Positions 49,904 through 59,277 of a stretch of DNA of 64,000 nucleotides are shown in pieces. Numbering within the stretch: the stretch's first letter is position 1; each line of letters starts with the position of its first letter. The stretch is from Subtercola endophyticus (GTDB lineage: Bacteria > Actinomycetota > Actinomycetes > Actinomycetales > Microbacteriaceae), in the NCBI RefSeq assembly GCF_021044565.1, contig NZ_CP087997.1, positions 1,612,001 to 1,676,000 on the forward strand, written 5' to 3'. The position numbers and the translations under genes were made by a program. The notes beneath the pieces were generated by a model. It saw nothing but the letters and a program-made list of their open reading frames with translations, was not told where the DNA came from and did no database searches.

Positions 49904-50292
49904 TGACGCGGTCACGAACAGCGGTACTCACGACAATCGCCGTGCTCGGCGCGGTTCCTGTGGCGTCAGGGCTGGCGGGCATCGTTCGCGGCCCGGCCGG
50001 CGCGCCCGGCGGCGCACCGACGAGTGCCAGCGTCGACAGCGAGTACCGGTTCGTGAACGTCTTCTGGGCGGCCGCCGGAGTCATTCTGTGGTGGAGCCTT
50101 CGGCGACCGGATGAACGGGCCCGAGTAACGCGACTGATGCTCGAACTCGCTGCGGTCGGCGGCCTGCCGCGGGTCATCTCGTGGATGAAGGTCGGGGCAC
50201 CGCATCCGGTTTTCCGCGCGACCATCGTTCTCGAGTTCGTCGTGGTTCCGGCCGTGCTGGTCTGGCACAGCCGAGCTCTGTCGAGCGACTAG
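49903..50292 (+). CDS. DUF4345-like four-helix membrane protein
   Basis: A 129-residue protein with four predicted membrane helices: AVLTTIAVLGAVPVASGLAG, FVNVFWAAAGVILWWSL, a weaker LMLELAAVGGLPRVISWM, and IVLEFVVVPAVLVW. The DSEYRFVNVFWAAAG motif and the size match DUF4345/DUF4267-like small membrane proteins. Function is unknown. The gene has a leaderless promoter and its stop overlaps that of the convergent alcohol dehydrogenase by two or three bases. Confidence 0.75.
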   Translation: MTRSRTAVLTTIAVLGAVPVASGLAGIVRGPAGAPGGAPTSASVDSEYRFVNVFWAAAGVILWWSLRRPDERARVTRLMLELAAVGGLPRVISWMKVGAPHPVFRATIVLEFVVVPAVLVWHSRALSSD

Positions 50293-51230
50293 CCGAATAC
50301 GGCGACCAAGCGCCCGATGACCTCGCCGCGCTCCAGCTTGCCGACGCCCTCTCCGATCTCATCGAAGCCGATTTCGGTGATGCGCGACTTCAGCTTGCCC
50401 GCTTCGATCAGGTCGAGAACCTCGACGAGGTCTTGTTTCGTGCCGGCTTGCGACCCAACCAGTTCGATCTCGTTGAGCGTCAGGGTCTGCAGATCGAGCG
50501 TCGCCGTGGCCCTGGCGAGGCCGACCTGCACGATTCGACCCCCGCGACGAAGCGTCTTGATGGCACCGTCGGTCGTGGTTCCGAAGCCGGCGAAGTCGAT
50601 GATGACGTCGAGCCCGGCGTCTTTGAAGTCCTGGATGTCGGTCGAGACCGCCTCGACCCCGAGCGACCTGGCGAAGTCGTGCACCTTTTCGTTCTTCTCT
50701 GCCACGTAGACGGTTGCTCCCGCGGCCAGGGCTGCTTGCGCGCCGAGGGATCCGAGGCCGCCGAGGCCGATGATGCCCACCTTCGTGCCGGCCACGACAC
50801 GACCCTGCACGTGAACTGCGTGATACGAGGTCAGACCGGCATCGGTCGCCGCGGCGGCCTGATCGAACGGAACATGATCGGGCAACGGAACGACGAGCTT
50901 TGCGAGCACCGCGACCTCGTCGGCGAAGCCGCCGTTCTTCTCGGTGCCCGGGCCGTCTTCGATAGTGGCTGGGATGCCCACCCGCTGGCCGACCGTGAAC
51001 TCGGTCACATTCGATCCGACCGCCGAAACGGTGCCGGCGATCTCATGCCCGAGGGTGATGGGGCGAAAAGGCAGAAGCGGCGTGAGCGTGCCATCGATGA
51101 ACCCGACATCGCTGTGGCACAACCCCGCGGCCCTGACGTGCACGACGATCTCATCGGCGGCGGGAGTGGGCGTTTCAACCTCGGTCAGAGTGAGCGGAAC
51201 GTCGATCTCGGTGAACTGCCAGGCCTTCAT
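50289..51230 (-). CDS. zinc-type alcohol dehydrogenase lacking the structural zinc lobe
   Basis: ATG 51230 (MKAWQFTEIDVPL) is preferred to an earlier Met at 51260. The 313-residue medium-chain dehydrogenase has catalytic-zinc ligands in AGLCHSDVG and TLGHEIAGTV, a probable third ligand in AATDAGLTSYHAV, and the NAD(P) fold GIIGLGGLGS near residue 155. The four-Cys structural zinc loop of classical ADHs is replaced by IPATIEDGPGTEKNGGFADE, which has no Cys. It is divergent from a TetR regulator with 92 bases between starts and probably oxidises or reduces a small alcohol/aldehyde under its control. Confidence 0.88.
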   Translation of the reverse strand: MKAWQFTEIDVPLTLTEVETPTPAADEIVVHVRAAGLCHSDVGFIDGTLTPLLPFRPITLGHEIAGTVSAVGSNVTEFTVGQRVGIPATIEDGPGTEKNGGFADEVAVLAKLVVPLPDHVPFDQAAAATDAGLTSYHAVHVQGRVVAGTKVGIIGLGGLGSLGAQAALAAGATVYVAEKNEKVHDFARSLGVEAVSTDIQDFKDAGLDVIIDFAGFGTTTDGAIKTLRRGGRIVQVGLARATATLDLQTLTLNEIELVGSQAGTKQDLVEVLDLIEAGKLKSRITEIGFDEIGEGVGKLERGEVIGRLVAVFG

Positions 51231-51284
51231 ATTGTTTCCTTTCGTGCGGTCGGCGAACACCTCGTCGGCAGATTCAATAATAGT

Positions 51285-51322
51285 GGTATGCAGTACCTAA
51301 ATTCCTGGTCTAGCCTCGACTC
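51285..51322. promoter_or_regulatory. ADH/TetR intergenic operator and leaderless promoter
   Basis: GGTA-TGCAG-TACC (51285-51297) is an inverted repeat midway between the divergent genes and is a candidate TetR operator. TAGCCT at 51311-51316 lies six bases before GTG 51323, consistent with a leaderless message for the regulator. Confidence 0.45.
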
Positions 51323-51949
51323 GTGACATTCCCTGCCCCTCGCCGCGGTCGACCGCCGGTTTCATCGCGCGAGACTCTGGAAGAAATCGCGTTCGAGCTG
51401 CTGTTGCGAGACGGCTACGAGGCGACCACCGTGCAGTCGATCATGACGGCAGGCGGCATCGGGCGCACCACCTTCTTTCGATACTTCGGTTCGAAAGGCG
51501 GCATTGTGTGGGGAGAATTCGATCGCGCCGTGGAGCGCCTGCGCGCGTGCCTCGACGGAGCCGGAGACGTGCCCGTGATGACGGCCGTCGTCAACGCGGT
51601 CGCGGAATCGACCCGACTCTCCCAAGAGGCGGCCCCCGAAACGTGGCTCGACCGGTTCCGAGTACTCGACCGTGATACTGCGCTAGCAGGCGACACGGCC
51701 GAGCACTGGCGCATCTGGGCGGCCGAGGTCGCCGGCTACGTCGATCGGCGAGTCGGCTTGCCCCCTGACTCCGTCGTCGGGGCCGCGGTCGGCGGGGCGA
51801 TTCAAGCGGCCTACGTGGCGATGCTGCGGCGCTGGGCGTCATCTACGACGAGCCGCGTCGATATCTCGACACTGCAGTCCGAACTCGAATTCGTGCGACT
51901 GGCCTTTCAACATCACTTCGACGAGACGACCCGCCGTCGTGATGAGTAG
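51323..51949 (+). CDS. TetR/AcrR-family regulator
   Basis: A 208-residue regulator starting at GTG 51323 (MTFPAPRRGRPPVSSRE). The HTH lies at about 15-60 (EATTVQSIMTAGGIGRTTFF, RYFGSKGGIVW), the RTTFFRYFGSK recognition part being typical of the actinobacterial acyl-CoA/mycofactocin-type TetR group. The ligand domain is helical. It is divergent from the alcohol dehydrogenase and convergent with the phosphodiesterase operon (24 bases between stops). It most probably controls the dehydrogenase. Confidence 0.88.
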   Translation: MTFPAPRRGRPPVSSRETLEEIAFELLLRDGYEATTVQSIMTAGGIGRTTFFRYFGSKGGIVWGEFDRAVERLRACLDGAGDVPVMTAVVNAVAESTRLSQEAAPETWLDRFRVLDRDTALAGDTAEHWRIWAAEVAGYVDRRVGLPPDSVVGAAVGGAIQAAYVAMLRRWASSTTSRVDISTLQSELEFVRLAFQHHFDETTRRRDE

Positions 51950-51973
51950 CGCGACCTCTCGGCTTAGCCCTGC

Positions 51974-52825
51974 TCAGAGAGTCACTCCCAGGTGGTCGAG
52001 CGCCGCGGTGAACTCGGCGATTTCGGTCGGCGGCACCTCGGTGAGCGTTGCGAGGTTGCGGAAGAACGGCTGAACCGCTCCGCGCTTCTCGCCCTCCCCG
52101 AGCTGATACTCGACGATTCCGAGCTGGGCCAGCGCGGGTCCGCCCAGACCGCCGTGGGCGAATCCGGTCGCCGGCGCCGAGACGACAACGGCCTCCGTAC
52201 CGTCGATCTGCTGAGTCGAGACGGCATACTCGTGCAGGTGGCCGCTGCCGAAACCGGCGAGCGTCACTCCCGTCAAGGCATCCAGCAGACGCCGCCTCGA
52301 CTCATCGGGAATGGCGATGTTGTGCTCCGTCAGCTGCGGGTATGGGTTGAACACAGGCTTGTGAGTGAAGATCAGCGCGGGTCGTTCGCCCACCTCGGCG
52401 GCAATGGTCTCGAGCCACGCCCACTGGGCATCTTCTTCGGGCAGCCCGCTGCCCATGATCTCGCTGTTCAGGCCGATCACGGCCCAATTGCCCGCCAACT
52501 CGAGCCAGTGGTCGGGGCCGAAGGTCGAGGTGAAGGCGTTCAGTCGTTCGGGCGTGACCACGAGACCCGCCCAGGCATTCTCGGGCCGCTCGCCGACGTC
52601 GTGGTTGCCCGGGATGACGCGCAACGGAGCCTGGATGCCCTGCAGCAGTTGCTTCGCGAACTCACGGTCGCCGTTGTTGTCAGGGTCGAGAATCGCGATA
52701 TCGCCGCTGTGCACCACCAAGGTGGGGTTGATGTCATTGATGAGGGTGATGAACTTCTGCAGGTTGTCGGCGGTTACGCCTCCGAGCTGCGAGATGTGGG
52801 TGTCAGAGAGCTGGATGATCTTCAC
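51974..52825 (-). CDS. class III metallophosphoesterase (CpdA-like), last gene of the uptake operon
   Basis: A 283-residue calcineurin-like phosphoesterase. All metal motifs are present: LSDTHIS (DxH), HSGDIAI (GD), VIPGNHDVG (GNHD), IFTHKPV (His) and GFGSGHLHEY (GHxH). This set, with the short cap region, is typical of the cyclic-nucleotide/glycerophosphodiester phosphodiesterase group (CpdA, GpdQ, Rv0805). It has no signal peptide and is cytoplasmic. It lies 37 bases behind a sugar ABC permease in a seven-gene operon that contains a second enzyme of the same class, which points to phosphoester substrates entering through the transporter. Confidence 0.9.
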   Translation of the reverse strand: MKIIQLSDTHISQLGGVTADNLQKFITLINDINPTLVVHSGDIAILDPDNNGDREFAKQLLQGIQAPLRVIPGNHDVGERPENAWAGLVVTPERLNAFTSTFGPDHWLELAGNWAVIGLNSEIMGSGLPEEDAQWAWLETIAAEVGERPALIFTHKPVFNPYPQLTEHNIAIPDESRRRLLDALTGVTLAGFGSGHLHEYAVSTQQIDGTEAVVVSAPATGFAHGGLGGPALAQLGIVEYQLGEGEKRGAVQPFFRNLATLTEVPPTEIAEFTAALDHLGVTL

Positions 52826-52862
52826 GGGTTGTTCCTTTCAGAACGATCAGAGGGGTGGAGGG

Positions 52863-53780
52863 TCAGCGCAGGCCAGATCGCACGAAGCCGTCGACGATGT
52901 AGCGCTGCAGAAACAGGTAGATCAGAAAGATCGGCAGACAGGCGAGCCCTGAAGCGGCCATGATGGCGCCCCAGTTGTCGCCTTCCGAGCCCAGAAAGCT
53001 CCGGATGCCCACCTGCACCAGCGCGTTCGACTGGTGCTGGAAGATGAGCGCCGGCCACAGGTAGTTGTTCCAGGCCTCGATGAACAGCATGATGCCGAGC
53101 GCCGCGAGTGCTGGGCGCATGTTGGGCAGCACCACCCGAAGCAGGATTCCCCAGCTGTTGCGGCCGTCCATGTGTGCGGCGTCGATGAGCTCGCGAGGAA
53201 AGGACTGCATGTGCTGGCGCATCAGCATCACGGCGAACGCCGAGCAGATGTTCGGCACGATCACGCCGGCGATGGTGCCGAGCAGGCCGAGCTGCGAGAT
53301 GAGCACGTAATTCGGAATCATGGTGACCTGGAACGGCACCAGCCACGAGCCGATGAAGAACAAGAAGAGCACGTTCTTGCCCGGAAACTGCCACATCGAG
53401 AAGCCGTAGGCGGCCAAGATCGCGATGACCAGCTGGCAGGCAGCGACAGAAAGCGCCATCACGAACGTGTTGCCGATCATGCTGAGAATCGGAATCTGCT
53501 GCCACACCGTAGTGAAGCTGTCGAGCGAGATCGGCCACGGAAAAATGGTCTGCGAAGAGGCGTCGACGGGCTGACGGAACGCGGTGGCGAACATCCAGTA
53601 GATCGGAAAGATGCTCGCGAAAGCGACCACGATAAGCACGATGTGTCCGACCACGGCGGGCACACGAATGTGTCGGCGAGATGCCGTTTTCACCGTACTG
53701 CGCGCGTGATCGTGCGAGCGCGTCGCCGTTGCAGTGGTTCGCACCGGCAGGGTGATGTCGGCGACGGGAACGAAGGCCAT
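52863..53780 (-). CDS. CUT1 carbohydrate ABC permease, MalG/UgpE type
   Basis: ATG 53780 (MAFVPVADITLP) has AGGAG upstream; the longer frame overlaps the other permease gene. The 305-residue protein has six TM segments beginning at HIVLIVVAFASIFPIYWMF. The EAA motif ELIDAAHMDGRNSWGILLRV near residue 210 and the closing YLFLQRYIVDGFVRSGLR are both typical of MalG/UgpE-like partners. It is eight bases from the MalF-type permease. Together they form the channel for the binding protein encoded at 56537. Confidence 0.92.
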   Translation of the reverse strand: MAFVPVADITLPVRTTATATRSHDHARSTVKTASRRHIRVPAVVGHIVLIVVAFASIFPIYWMFATAFRQPVDASSQTIFPWPISLDSFTTVWQQIPILSMIGNTFVMALSVAACQLVIAILAAYGFSMWQFPGKNVLFLFFIGSWLVPFQVTMIPNYVLISQLGLLGTIAGVIVPNICSAFAVMLMRQHMQSFPRELIDAAHMDGRNSWGILLRVVLPNMRPALAALGIMLFIEAWNNYLWPALIFQHQSNALVQVGIRSFLGSEGDNWGAIMAASGLACLPIFLIYLFLQRYIVDGFVRSGLR

Positions 53781-53788
53781 GAGGGCTC

Positions 53789-54754
53789 CTAGTTGTCGTA
53801 GAAAGACAGTCGGTCTGACAGAGTGACCAGGCCGAGGGCGAGCAGGCTGAACGCGATGAAGAACAGCGTGCCGGCCGCTCCGGCCGACCCGGCGTCGAAG
53901 TTCTGGAAGCCGATCTGGTAGAGCAGGTAGTACAGATTGGTCGTCGAGTCGCTCGGGCCGCCCTGCGTCAGAATGTCGATCATCGGGTAGGTCCACTGCG
54001 CAGAAAGCAAGATGGTCATCAGCACCAAGAACACGATGGTGGGCGACAACAGCGGCAAGGTGATGCGGCGCAAGATCGTCCATCCTCCTGCCCCATCGAT
54101 CGAGGCCGCATGTGCGTAGTCCGGGTTGATTCCCGCGATGCCCGCCGAGACCACAAGCACGCCGAAGCCGAGCATCTGCCAGCCGACGATGAGGATGATC
54201 GCCCAGATGGCCCCGGTCGGCGAGCGCAGCACGTCGCCGATGTCGATACCGAAGTTCTGCAGAACGGTGGGGATCGCCCCGCCCGAATCCGACAGCAGCC
54301 ACCGCCACACCGCGGCCGCGGCCACCGGCGTCACGAGAAACGGCACGAAGATGATCGCCTGGTAGACGGTCTTGGCACGGCCGCCCACCTGCCTCGACAG
54401 CAAGGCGATGGCGATCGGCAGAACAACCGAGAAGACCAGGAACGCGCCGATGTAGATTCCGGTATTGACGAGCGCGTCCCGTAATTGCTGCGAGGAGACG
54501 ACAGACACGTAGTTCTGCAGCCCCACGGGGGTGAGCGGTTGAGTGGGCAGCAGGTTCCAGCTGTAGAACGACAATTGGAAGGTCTGCAGCAGGGGCCGGT
54601 AGATCCAGACCCCGAGCAGGATGAGCGCCGGAAGCACATAGAGGTATGGTGCGATGGGCACCCGCCGGCGGCGTCGGCGGGCCGGGCTGACCCCGGCGTC
54701 GGTCAGCGCCTCGGCTGCCGCAGCCGGTGCAGGCCGAACATCGGTCACGAACAT
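53789..54754 (-). CDS. CUT1 carbohydrate ABC permease, MalF/UgpA type
   Basis: A 321-residue permease with an Arg-rich cytoplasmic start (ARRRRRRVPIAPYLYVLPAL), six TMs, and the UgpA-like pattern FYSWNLLPTQPLTPVGLQNY. The EAA loop is YAHAASIDGAGGWTILRRIT near residue 220, and QGGPSDSTTNLYYLLYQIGF follows near the end. It follows the metallophosphoesterase gene by 21 bases. UgpA-like spacing fits glycerol-3-phosphate- or polyol-type importers, but CUT1 specificity cannot be fixed from the permease alone. Confidence 0.92.
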   Translation of the reverse strand: MFVTDVRPAPAAAAEALTDAGVSPARRRRRRVPIAPYLYVLPALILLGVWIYRPLLQTFQLSFYSWNLLPTQPLTPVGLQNYVSVVSSQQLRDALVNTGIYIGAFLVFSVVLPIAIALLSRQVGGRAKTVYQAIIFVPFLVTPVAAAAVWRWLLSDSGGAIPTVLQNFGIDIGDVLRSPTGAIWAIILIVGWQMLGFGVLVVSAGIAGINPDYAHAASIDGAGGWTILRRITLPLLSPTIVFLVLMTILLSAQWTYPMIDILTQGGPSDSTTNLYYLLYQIGFQNFDAGSAGAAGTLFFIAFSLLALGLVTLSDRLSFYDN

Positions 54755-54775
54755 GGTCTCAGCTCCCGCGGCCCG

Positions 54776-55678
54776 TTACTCGGCGCCGACCGACGACTGC
54801 ACCGCGGCCAGCTGCTCGGCGGGTGTCATGGCGAGGAATTTCGCCAGCGACTCCCCCGACATCTCGTAGGCGGTCGGAAACTGCCCGATGGGCACCACCG
54901 AGTGCTGCACGTGGTCGCCGTAGACGTGAACGAGGTTGTACGACTGCGCACCGGCCTGGCCCCGCGCTGCCGGAAACGGCATCACGAGGTCTTGCGTGTA
55001 GCAGGTCGCCGACGCCACCGACACGGGAATGCCGGCGAACGTGTCGGTGGTCGAATAGTGCAGATGTCCGCCGAGGATGCCCCGAACATCCGTTCCGCGA
55101 ATGACCTCGGCGAGCGCCGGCTGGTCGTGCAACTCGAACAGGCGGATCAGGCCGAGGTGGCTCGGAATAGGCGGGTGGTGCAGCGCCAGCAACGTGCCAT
55201 CCGGCGCGGGGGTGCTCAGTTCATCCGCCAGCCAGGCGAGCTGGTCTTCGCTGATCTCGCCCCAGTGCTGGCCCGGAATCGTCGAGTCGAGCACAATGAT
55301 GCGCAGCCCGTTGATGTCGTAGACGCGGTCGTAGGGTTCGGTGGAGCCGTCTTCGCCGAGCAGGCCCGCGCGGAACGCGGCGCGCTCGTCGTGATTGCCC
55401 ATCACCCAGATCAGCTCAGACCCGTACCGTTCGGCGATGGGCTCGACCATGGCGCGGATGCGGTCATACGCATCGGGCGCCGCGGTGTCGGCGATGTCGC
55501 CGGTGAAAACGATCGCTTCGGGGCGGGTGTTCGACTTGTCGAAGCCCTCGAAGAGCTCGAGCAGGTTCGCGTCGCTGTCGACCACGTCGTGCAGCAGGTC
55601 GCGGTTCTGCACGAAGTGGGTGTCGCTGATGTGCAGAATGAAGTGCTCAGGGGTGGGGTAGGAGTCGTAGTCGGTCAT
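54776..55678 (-). CDS. class III metallophosphoesterase (GpdQ/CpdA-like)
   Basis: A 300-residue calcineurin-like enzyme with [35 protein letters not shown] and [10 protein letters not shown], a full dinuclear metal site. It is clearly a second member of the class of the enzyme at 51974 but not a close copy. It is cytoplasmic. Its place between the phosphatase and permease genes argues that imported phosphodiesters (for example glycerophosphodiesters or cyclic nucleotides) are opened here and the monoester is passed to the phosphatase; this is inference from context. Confidence 0.9.
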   Translation of the reverse strand: MTDYDSYPTPEHFILHISDTHFVQNRDLLHDVVDSDANLLELFEGFDKSNTRPEAIVFTGDIADTAAPDAYDRIRAMVEPIAERYGSELIWVMGNHDERAAFRAGLLGEDGSTEPYDRVYDINGLRIIVLDSTIPGQHWGEISEDQLAWLADELSTPAPDGTLLALHHPPIPSHLGLIRLFELHDQPALAEVIRGTDVRGILGGHLHYSTTDTFAGIPVSVASATCYTQDLVMPFPAARGQAGAQSYNLVHVYGDHVQHSVVPIGQFPTAYEMSGESLAKFLAMTPAEQLAAVQSSVGAE

Positions 55679-55713
55679 GATCTTCGCCTTTCGAAGGTGT
55701 CGGGGGTGCTGAA

Positions 55714-56478
55714 TCAGTTGGTCGAGTCGGATGCCCGGCCGAGCAGTGCCGTAGCGAGTGCGGTGATGTCGTCATCGGTCAGCCCGTGCGCCCGCAGGTA
55801 GCCACTCGCTGATCCCCATTCGGATTCCCAGCGGTCGATGATGCGCTCGAGCTCCGCGGCCGGGCTCGCCGTGACGATCCGCTCGAGTGCGGGCGTGACC
55901 GGCACGCCGGCGGTCTGCATTTTCTCGATCATCCGGTCGGCCCACGGGCCGGCGAGATGCTGAGCGGTCTGCGCATAGTCGGCGACGACCTCGTCTCGGT
56001 CGACCCCGACGGCCAGCAGAGCCAGCGCCACGACCAACCCCGTGCGGTCTTTGCCTGCCGTGCAGTGCACCAGCACGGTCTCATCGCCCGACTCGGCGAT
56101 CAGCCGAACGGCCGAGGCGAGCTGCGCGCCGTACGCATCGACCATGACGTCGTAGATGCGGGCCAGATCGACCGCGTCATCACCGAGCGCCACCGGCTGA
56201 GCCGCCCCGGTGAAGATGGGCGAATGCACGATGACGATCTCGTCGCGCAACAGGCTCGGGCTCTCGATTACCTCGTCGTCGGAGCGGAGGTCGACGACGA
56301 GGCGCACGCCGAGATCAGTGATCGCCTCACTTCCGCCCGAGGTGAGCTCGTGCAGCGCGTCTGAACGGTAGAGCTTTCCGGCGCGAACCGCGCTTTCGCC
56401 GACGCGGTAGCCGCTCACCTCGCGAAAGTTGTAGGTGCCCTCGATCAGAAGGTGGCCGCTGGGAATGGTTTGGGTCAT
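55714..56478 (-). CDS. PF13350-type tyrosine/lipid phosphatase
   Basis: ATG 56478 ([14 protein letters not shown]) has AGAAGAAG upstream. The 254-residue protein starts with NFREVSGY and [12 protein letters not shown], typical of Y_phosphatase3 proteins. The active-site loop is [11 protein letters not shown], the CX5R signature (Cys near residue 142) with the Lys-Asp pair of MptpB/LipA-like enzymes, which dephosphorylate phosphotyrosine and phosphoinositides. Within a sugar-uptake operon a role on an imported sugar or inositol phosphate is more plausible than signalling, but both remain open. It lies 58 bases behind the binding-protein gene. Confidence 0.88.
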   Translation of the reverse strand: MTQTIPSGHLLIEGTYNFREVSGYRVGESAVRAGKLYRSDALHELTSGGSEAITDLGVRLVVDLRSDDEVIESPSLLRDEIVIVHSPIFTGAAQPVALGDDAVDLARIYDVMVDAYGAQLASAVRLIAESGDETVLVHCTAGKDRTGLVVALALLAVGVDRDEVVADYAQTAQHLAGPWADRMIEKMQTAGVPVTPALERIVTASPAAELERIIDRWESEWGSASGYLRAHGLTDDDITALATALLGRASDSTN

Positions 56479-56536
56479 GATGTCTTCTTCTCTTCTCATG
56501 TGGCGTGCTCGCACGTCGGATTGGGGCAGCTTGCGG

Positions 56537-57907
56537 CTACTTCACCAAGGCCTGGGCCTGCTGCTGAGCGGCCTGCATGGTCGCCTTCGGGTCTTTGCCG
56601 TAGTAGATCGAATCCTCGACAGCCTTGGAGAAGATGGTGCTGATCTGGCTGTAGTTCGACCCGGGGTACGACTCCCACGGCTGCAGCTTCTGCAGTTGGG
56701 CGATGTTCGGGGCCACCAGCGGGTTCGACTTAGCCCAGGCGGCGAGCGGCCCGTCACCCTCGGTCATGGTGTCGCGAAGCGGAAGGTAGCCGATCTTCGT
56801 GGAGATCTGCTCATACGCGGTGGGGCTCGTCATGAACTTGATGAACTCCCACGCTGCCGCCTGCTTGGCCGGGTCTTTCGACATGATGAACAGTGCCGAA
56901 CCGGAGTTGGTGGGCGCCACCGGAGTGCTGCCGAATGCCGGCAACGTGGTGTTCTTCAGCTCCCAGCCGCCGGCTTTCGCACCGGCCATGAACGCGCTCT
57001 GCAGCGCCGAGGTCTGCACCTGGATCAACGACTTTCCCGCGGCGAACGCGTTGTACATGCTTGTCGAGTCGAGGTTCTGCAGCAGCCCCTCGTCGTTGAG
57101 CTTGCGCATCTCTTCGACGGCGCCGATAGAGCCGTCGTCACCGAATTCGATGGTCGAGTGGTCGGCGCTGACGATGCTGCCGCCGTTCGACTTGATGATG
57201 CCCTGCATGCACCAGTCACCGCCGGTGACGGTGCACGAGATGGTGAGCGGAGCCGTACCCGTCTTCGCCTTGAGCTCCTCGGCGACCTTCTCGAGGCCGT
57301 CCCACGTGGAGAAGTCGGGGTTCGTGATGCCGGCATCGGCAAGGGCCGTGGCGTTGTACCAGAGCACCGGGGTCGAGAAGACGTACGGTATGCCGTAGGT
57401 GACTCCGTTCCAGTCGCCGAGCTTCGTGGCTTTGGGGTTCATCGGGTACTGTCCGCCGAATGCATCCTGCACGGCCTGCTCGCCGACAAGCTGAGAGATG
57501 GGCTGAGCGCCCATGTCGTTGGCGATGTAGTCGAGTCCGTCGAAGGTCAATTGCGCGACATCCGGTGCATTACCGGCGAGCATCTCGGTCTGAACGCTCG
57601 AGATGTACGACGTGTTGGCTCCGGCTGCGGTGGCGGGCGCCTGGCCGGTGACGGTGATGTTCGGGTGCTGGCTCTCGAACGTCGAAATCAGCCCTTGAAT
57701 GGTGTCGGTCCAGGCTCCGGCCTGCGCGAGGTTGTAGCTCTCGAAGGTGATCGACACCTTCTGGTCGGGGCCGAGAGTCGGGATGGTCGCAACCGACCCT
57801 GCGGCGCCGGTCGAGGTGGTGGCCGAGGCGCCGCCGACACAGCCGGTCAGCGCGAGGGCCGCGACAGCCGTGACCGCGACGGCGGCGAGACGAGTGGAAA
57901 TGGGCAT
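56537..57907 (-). CDS. CUT1 ABC substrate-binding lipoprotein (SBP family 1)
   Basis: ATG 57907 follows a GGAG about 10 bases upstream. The 456-residue lipoprotein has signal STRLAAVAVTAVAALALTGC with the lipobox Cys near residue 23. The SBP_bac_1 fold follows: FESQHPNITVTGQAP, APDVAQLTFDGLDYI, GVTYGIPYVFSTPVLWYN, AFAAGKSLIQVQ and WEFIKFMTSPTAYEQ. UgpB-like proteins share this FESQHP/APDV/GIPY pattern, which includes glycerol-3-phosphate and glycerophosphocholine binders as well as ordinary sugar binders. It is the second gene of the operon. Confidence 0.92.
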   Translation of the reverse strand: MPISTRLAAVAVTAVAALALTGCVGGASATTSTGAAGSVATIPTLGPDQKVSITFESYNLAQAGAWTDTIQGLISTFESQHPNITVTGQAPATAAGANTSYISSVQTEMLAGNAPDVAQLTFDGLDYIANDMGAQPISQLVGEQAVQDAFGGQYPMNPKATKLGDWNGVTYGIPYVFSTPVLWYNATALADAGITNPDFSTWDGLEKVAEELKAKTGTAPLTISCTVTGGDWCMQGIIKSNGGSIVSADHSTIEFGDDGSIGAVEEMRKLNDEGLLQNLDSTSMYNAFAAGKSLIQVQTSALQSAFMAGAKAGGWELKNTTLPAFGSTPVAPTNSGSALFIMSKDPAKQAAAWEFIKFMTSPTAYEQISTKIGYLPLRDTMTEGDGPLAAWAKSNPLVAPNIAQLQKLQPWESYPGSNYSQISTIFSKAVEDSIYYGKDPKATMQAAQQQAQALVK

Positions 57908-57977
57908 GGGAGTAGTGCTCCTTCGGGTATTCGGGGTGTGGAAGGGAGAGAAGTCTGAATGGTGAGTACGAGGGGCG

Positions 57978-59135
57978 TCAGGCCATGACAGCAACCTGCG
58001 TGGCTTCCGCAGGCAGGTCGTCGGGGTCAGGCACCCATTCGAGTCGCTGGCCCGTCGCCTCGTCGAAGAGGTGGATGCGCTCGACGGGGGCCTCGAGCGC
58101 GAGAAAATCGCCGCGGCGCAGAGCGTCGAACCCATCGCCGCGAGCGGTCATGACAATGTCGCCCACGCGAAGGTAGAGAACCTGTTCGCTGCCGAGGTTC
58201 TCGATGCGCTCGACCACACCCTCGACGGTCATCACGCTTGCCGAACCACCCACTCGTGCGGCGTTCGCCGCAACGTCGCCGAGTCGCAAGTGTTCCGGGC
58301 GGATTCCGATCACGACCGTGCGCTTCTCGGCCACGCCCTGCCACAGACGGGCCTCGATTCCCTCGGCGGTCGCCGTCACGACGCCTCCGATCGAGCCGAC
58401 GGTGCCGACGACGAGGTTCATCGGTGGTGCACCCACGAAACCGGCGACGAACACCGAAGCGGGGCGGTGATAGATCTCTTCCGGTGTACCGAACTGTTCG
58501 ATGCGACCGGCGTCGAGAACGACGATCTTGGTCGCCATCGTCATTGCCTCGACCTGGTCATGGGTGACGTAGACGAAGGTCGCAGACAGCTCGGCGTGCA
58601 GCTCGCTGAGCTCCTGGCGGGTGGCCGTGCGCAGCTTCGCATCGAGGTTCGAGAGCGGTTCATCCATCAGGTAGGCGCTCGGTCGGCGCACCAGGGCTCG
58701 GCCGACGGCCACTCGCTGCCGCTGGCCGCCCGAGAGTTCACGGGGTCTGCGCTCGAGCAGATTCTCGAGACCAAGGCTCGCCGCCACCTCACGAACCCGG
58801 CGAAGGCGCTCGGCTTTCGGCGTGCGAAGCACGGCGAGCGGAAACGCGAGGTTCTTCGCCACGCTGAGGTGCGGGTAGAGCGCATAGCTCTGAAACACCA
58901 TGGCGAGGTTGCGTTTCTTCGAGGGCAGCTCGGTGACGTCGACACCGTCGATCAGAATGCGGCCCGATGTCGGCTCGAGCAGGCCCGCCATCATGCGCAG
59001 CAAGGTGGTCTTTCCGCAGCCGCTGGGACCGAGCAGAACGACGAAGTCGCCGTCTTCGATCACCAGATCAACGGCGTCGACAGCACGGTGGCCCTTGAAC
59101 TGCTGGGTCAGTTGCACGATCTCGATACGGCTCAC
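57978..59135 (-). CDS. CUT1 ABC transporter ATPase (MsmX/UgpC/MalK type)
   Basis: GTG 59135 (MSRIEIVQLTQQFKG) has GGAGGAG 10 bases upstream and is preferred to the ATG at 59183. The 385-residue ATPase has Walker A GPSGCGKTT near 37-45, Q-loop MVFQSYALYPHLSV, signature LSGGQRQR, Walker B AYLMDEPLSNLDAKLR, and a C-terminal regulatory OB/TOBE region from about residue 235 containing VIGIRPEHLRL. It heads the seven-gene operon, so unlike many actinobacteria this importer has its own dedicated ATPase. Confidence 0.92.
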   Translation of the reverse strand: MSRIEIVQLTQQFKGHRAVDAVDLVIEDGDFVVLLGPSGCGKTTLLRMMAGLLEPTSGRILIDGVDVTELPSKKRNLAMVFQSYALYPHLSVAKNLAFPLAVLRTPKAERLRRVREVAASLGLENLLERRPRELSGGQRQRVAVGRALVRRPSAYLMDEPLSNLDAKLRTATRQELSELHAELSATFVYVTHDQVEAMTMATKIVVLDAGRIEQFGTPEEIYHRPASVFVAGFVGAPPMNLVVGTVGSIGGVVTATAEGIEARLWQGVAEKRTVVIGIRPEHLRLGDVAANAARVGGSASVMTVEGVVERIENLGSEQVLYLRVGDIVMTARGDGFDALRRGDFLALEAPVERIHLFDEATGQRLEWVPDPDDLPAEATQVAVMA

Positions 59136-59166
59136 GAGCGAATCTCCTCCAAGTAATATCATTCCC

Positions 59167-59182
59167 TGGAGCTTTATCTCCA
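59167..59182. promoter_or_regulatory. dyad between RpiR regulator and ABC operon
   Basis: TGGAG-CTTTAT-CTCCA (59167-59182) lies 32 bases upstream of the ATPase GTG and 95 bases downstream of the RpiR-type gene. AAGTAA and TTACTT flank it further out. It is the best candidate operator for the RpiR/SIS regulator on the operon promoter. Confidence 0.45.
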
Positions 59183-59277
59183 AGAATTTTCGTTACTTCA
59201 GAATGATCGGAGTCGAAAGTGAACTGCAGGCAACGCCCACACGTCTGCACGGCAGACATCAATCAACAGATGACCGA

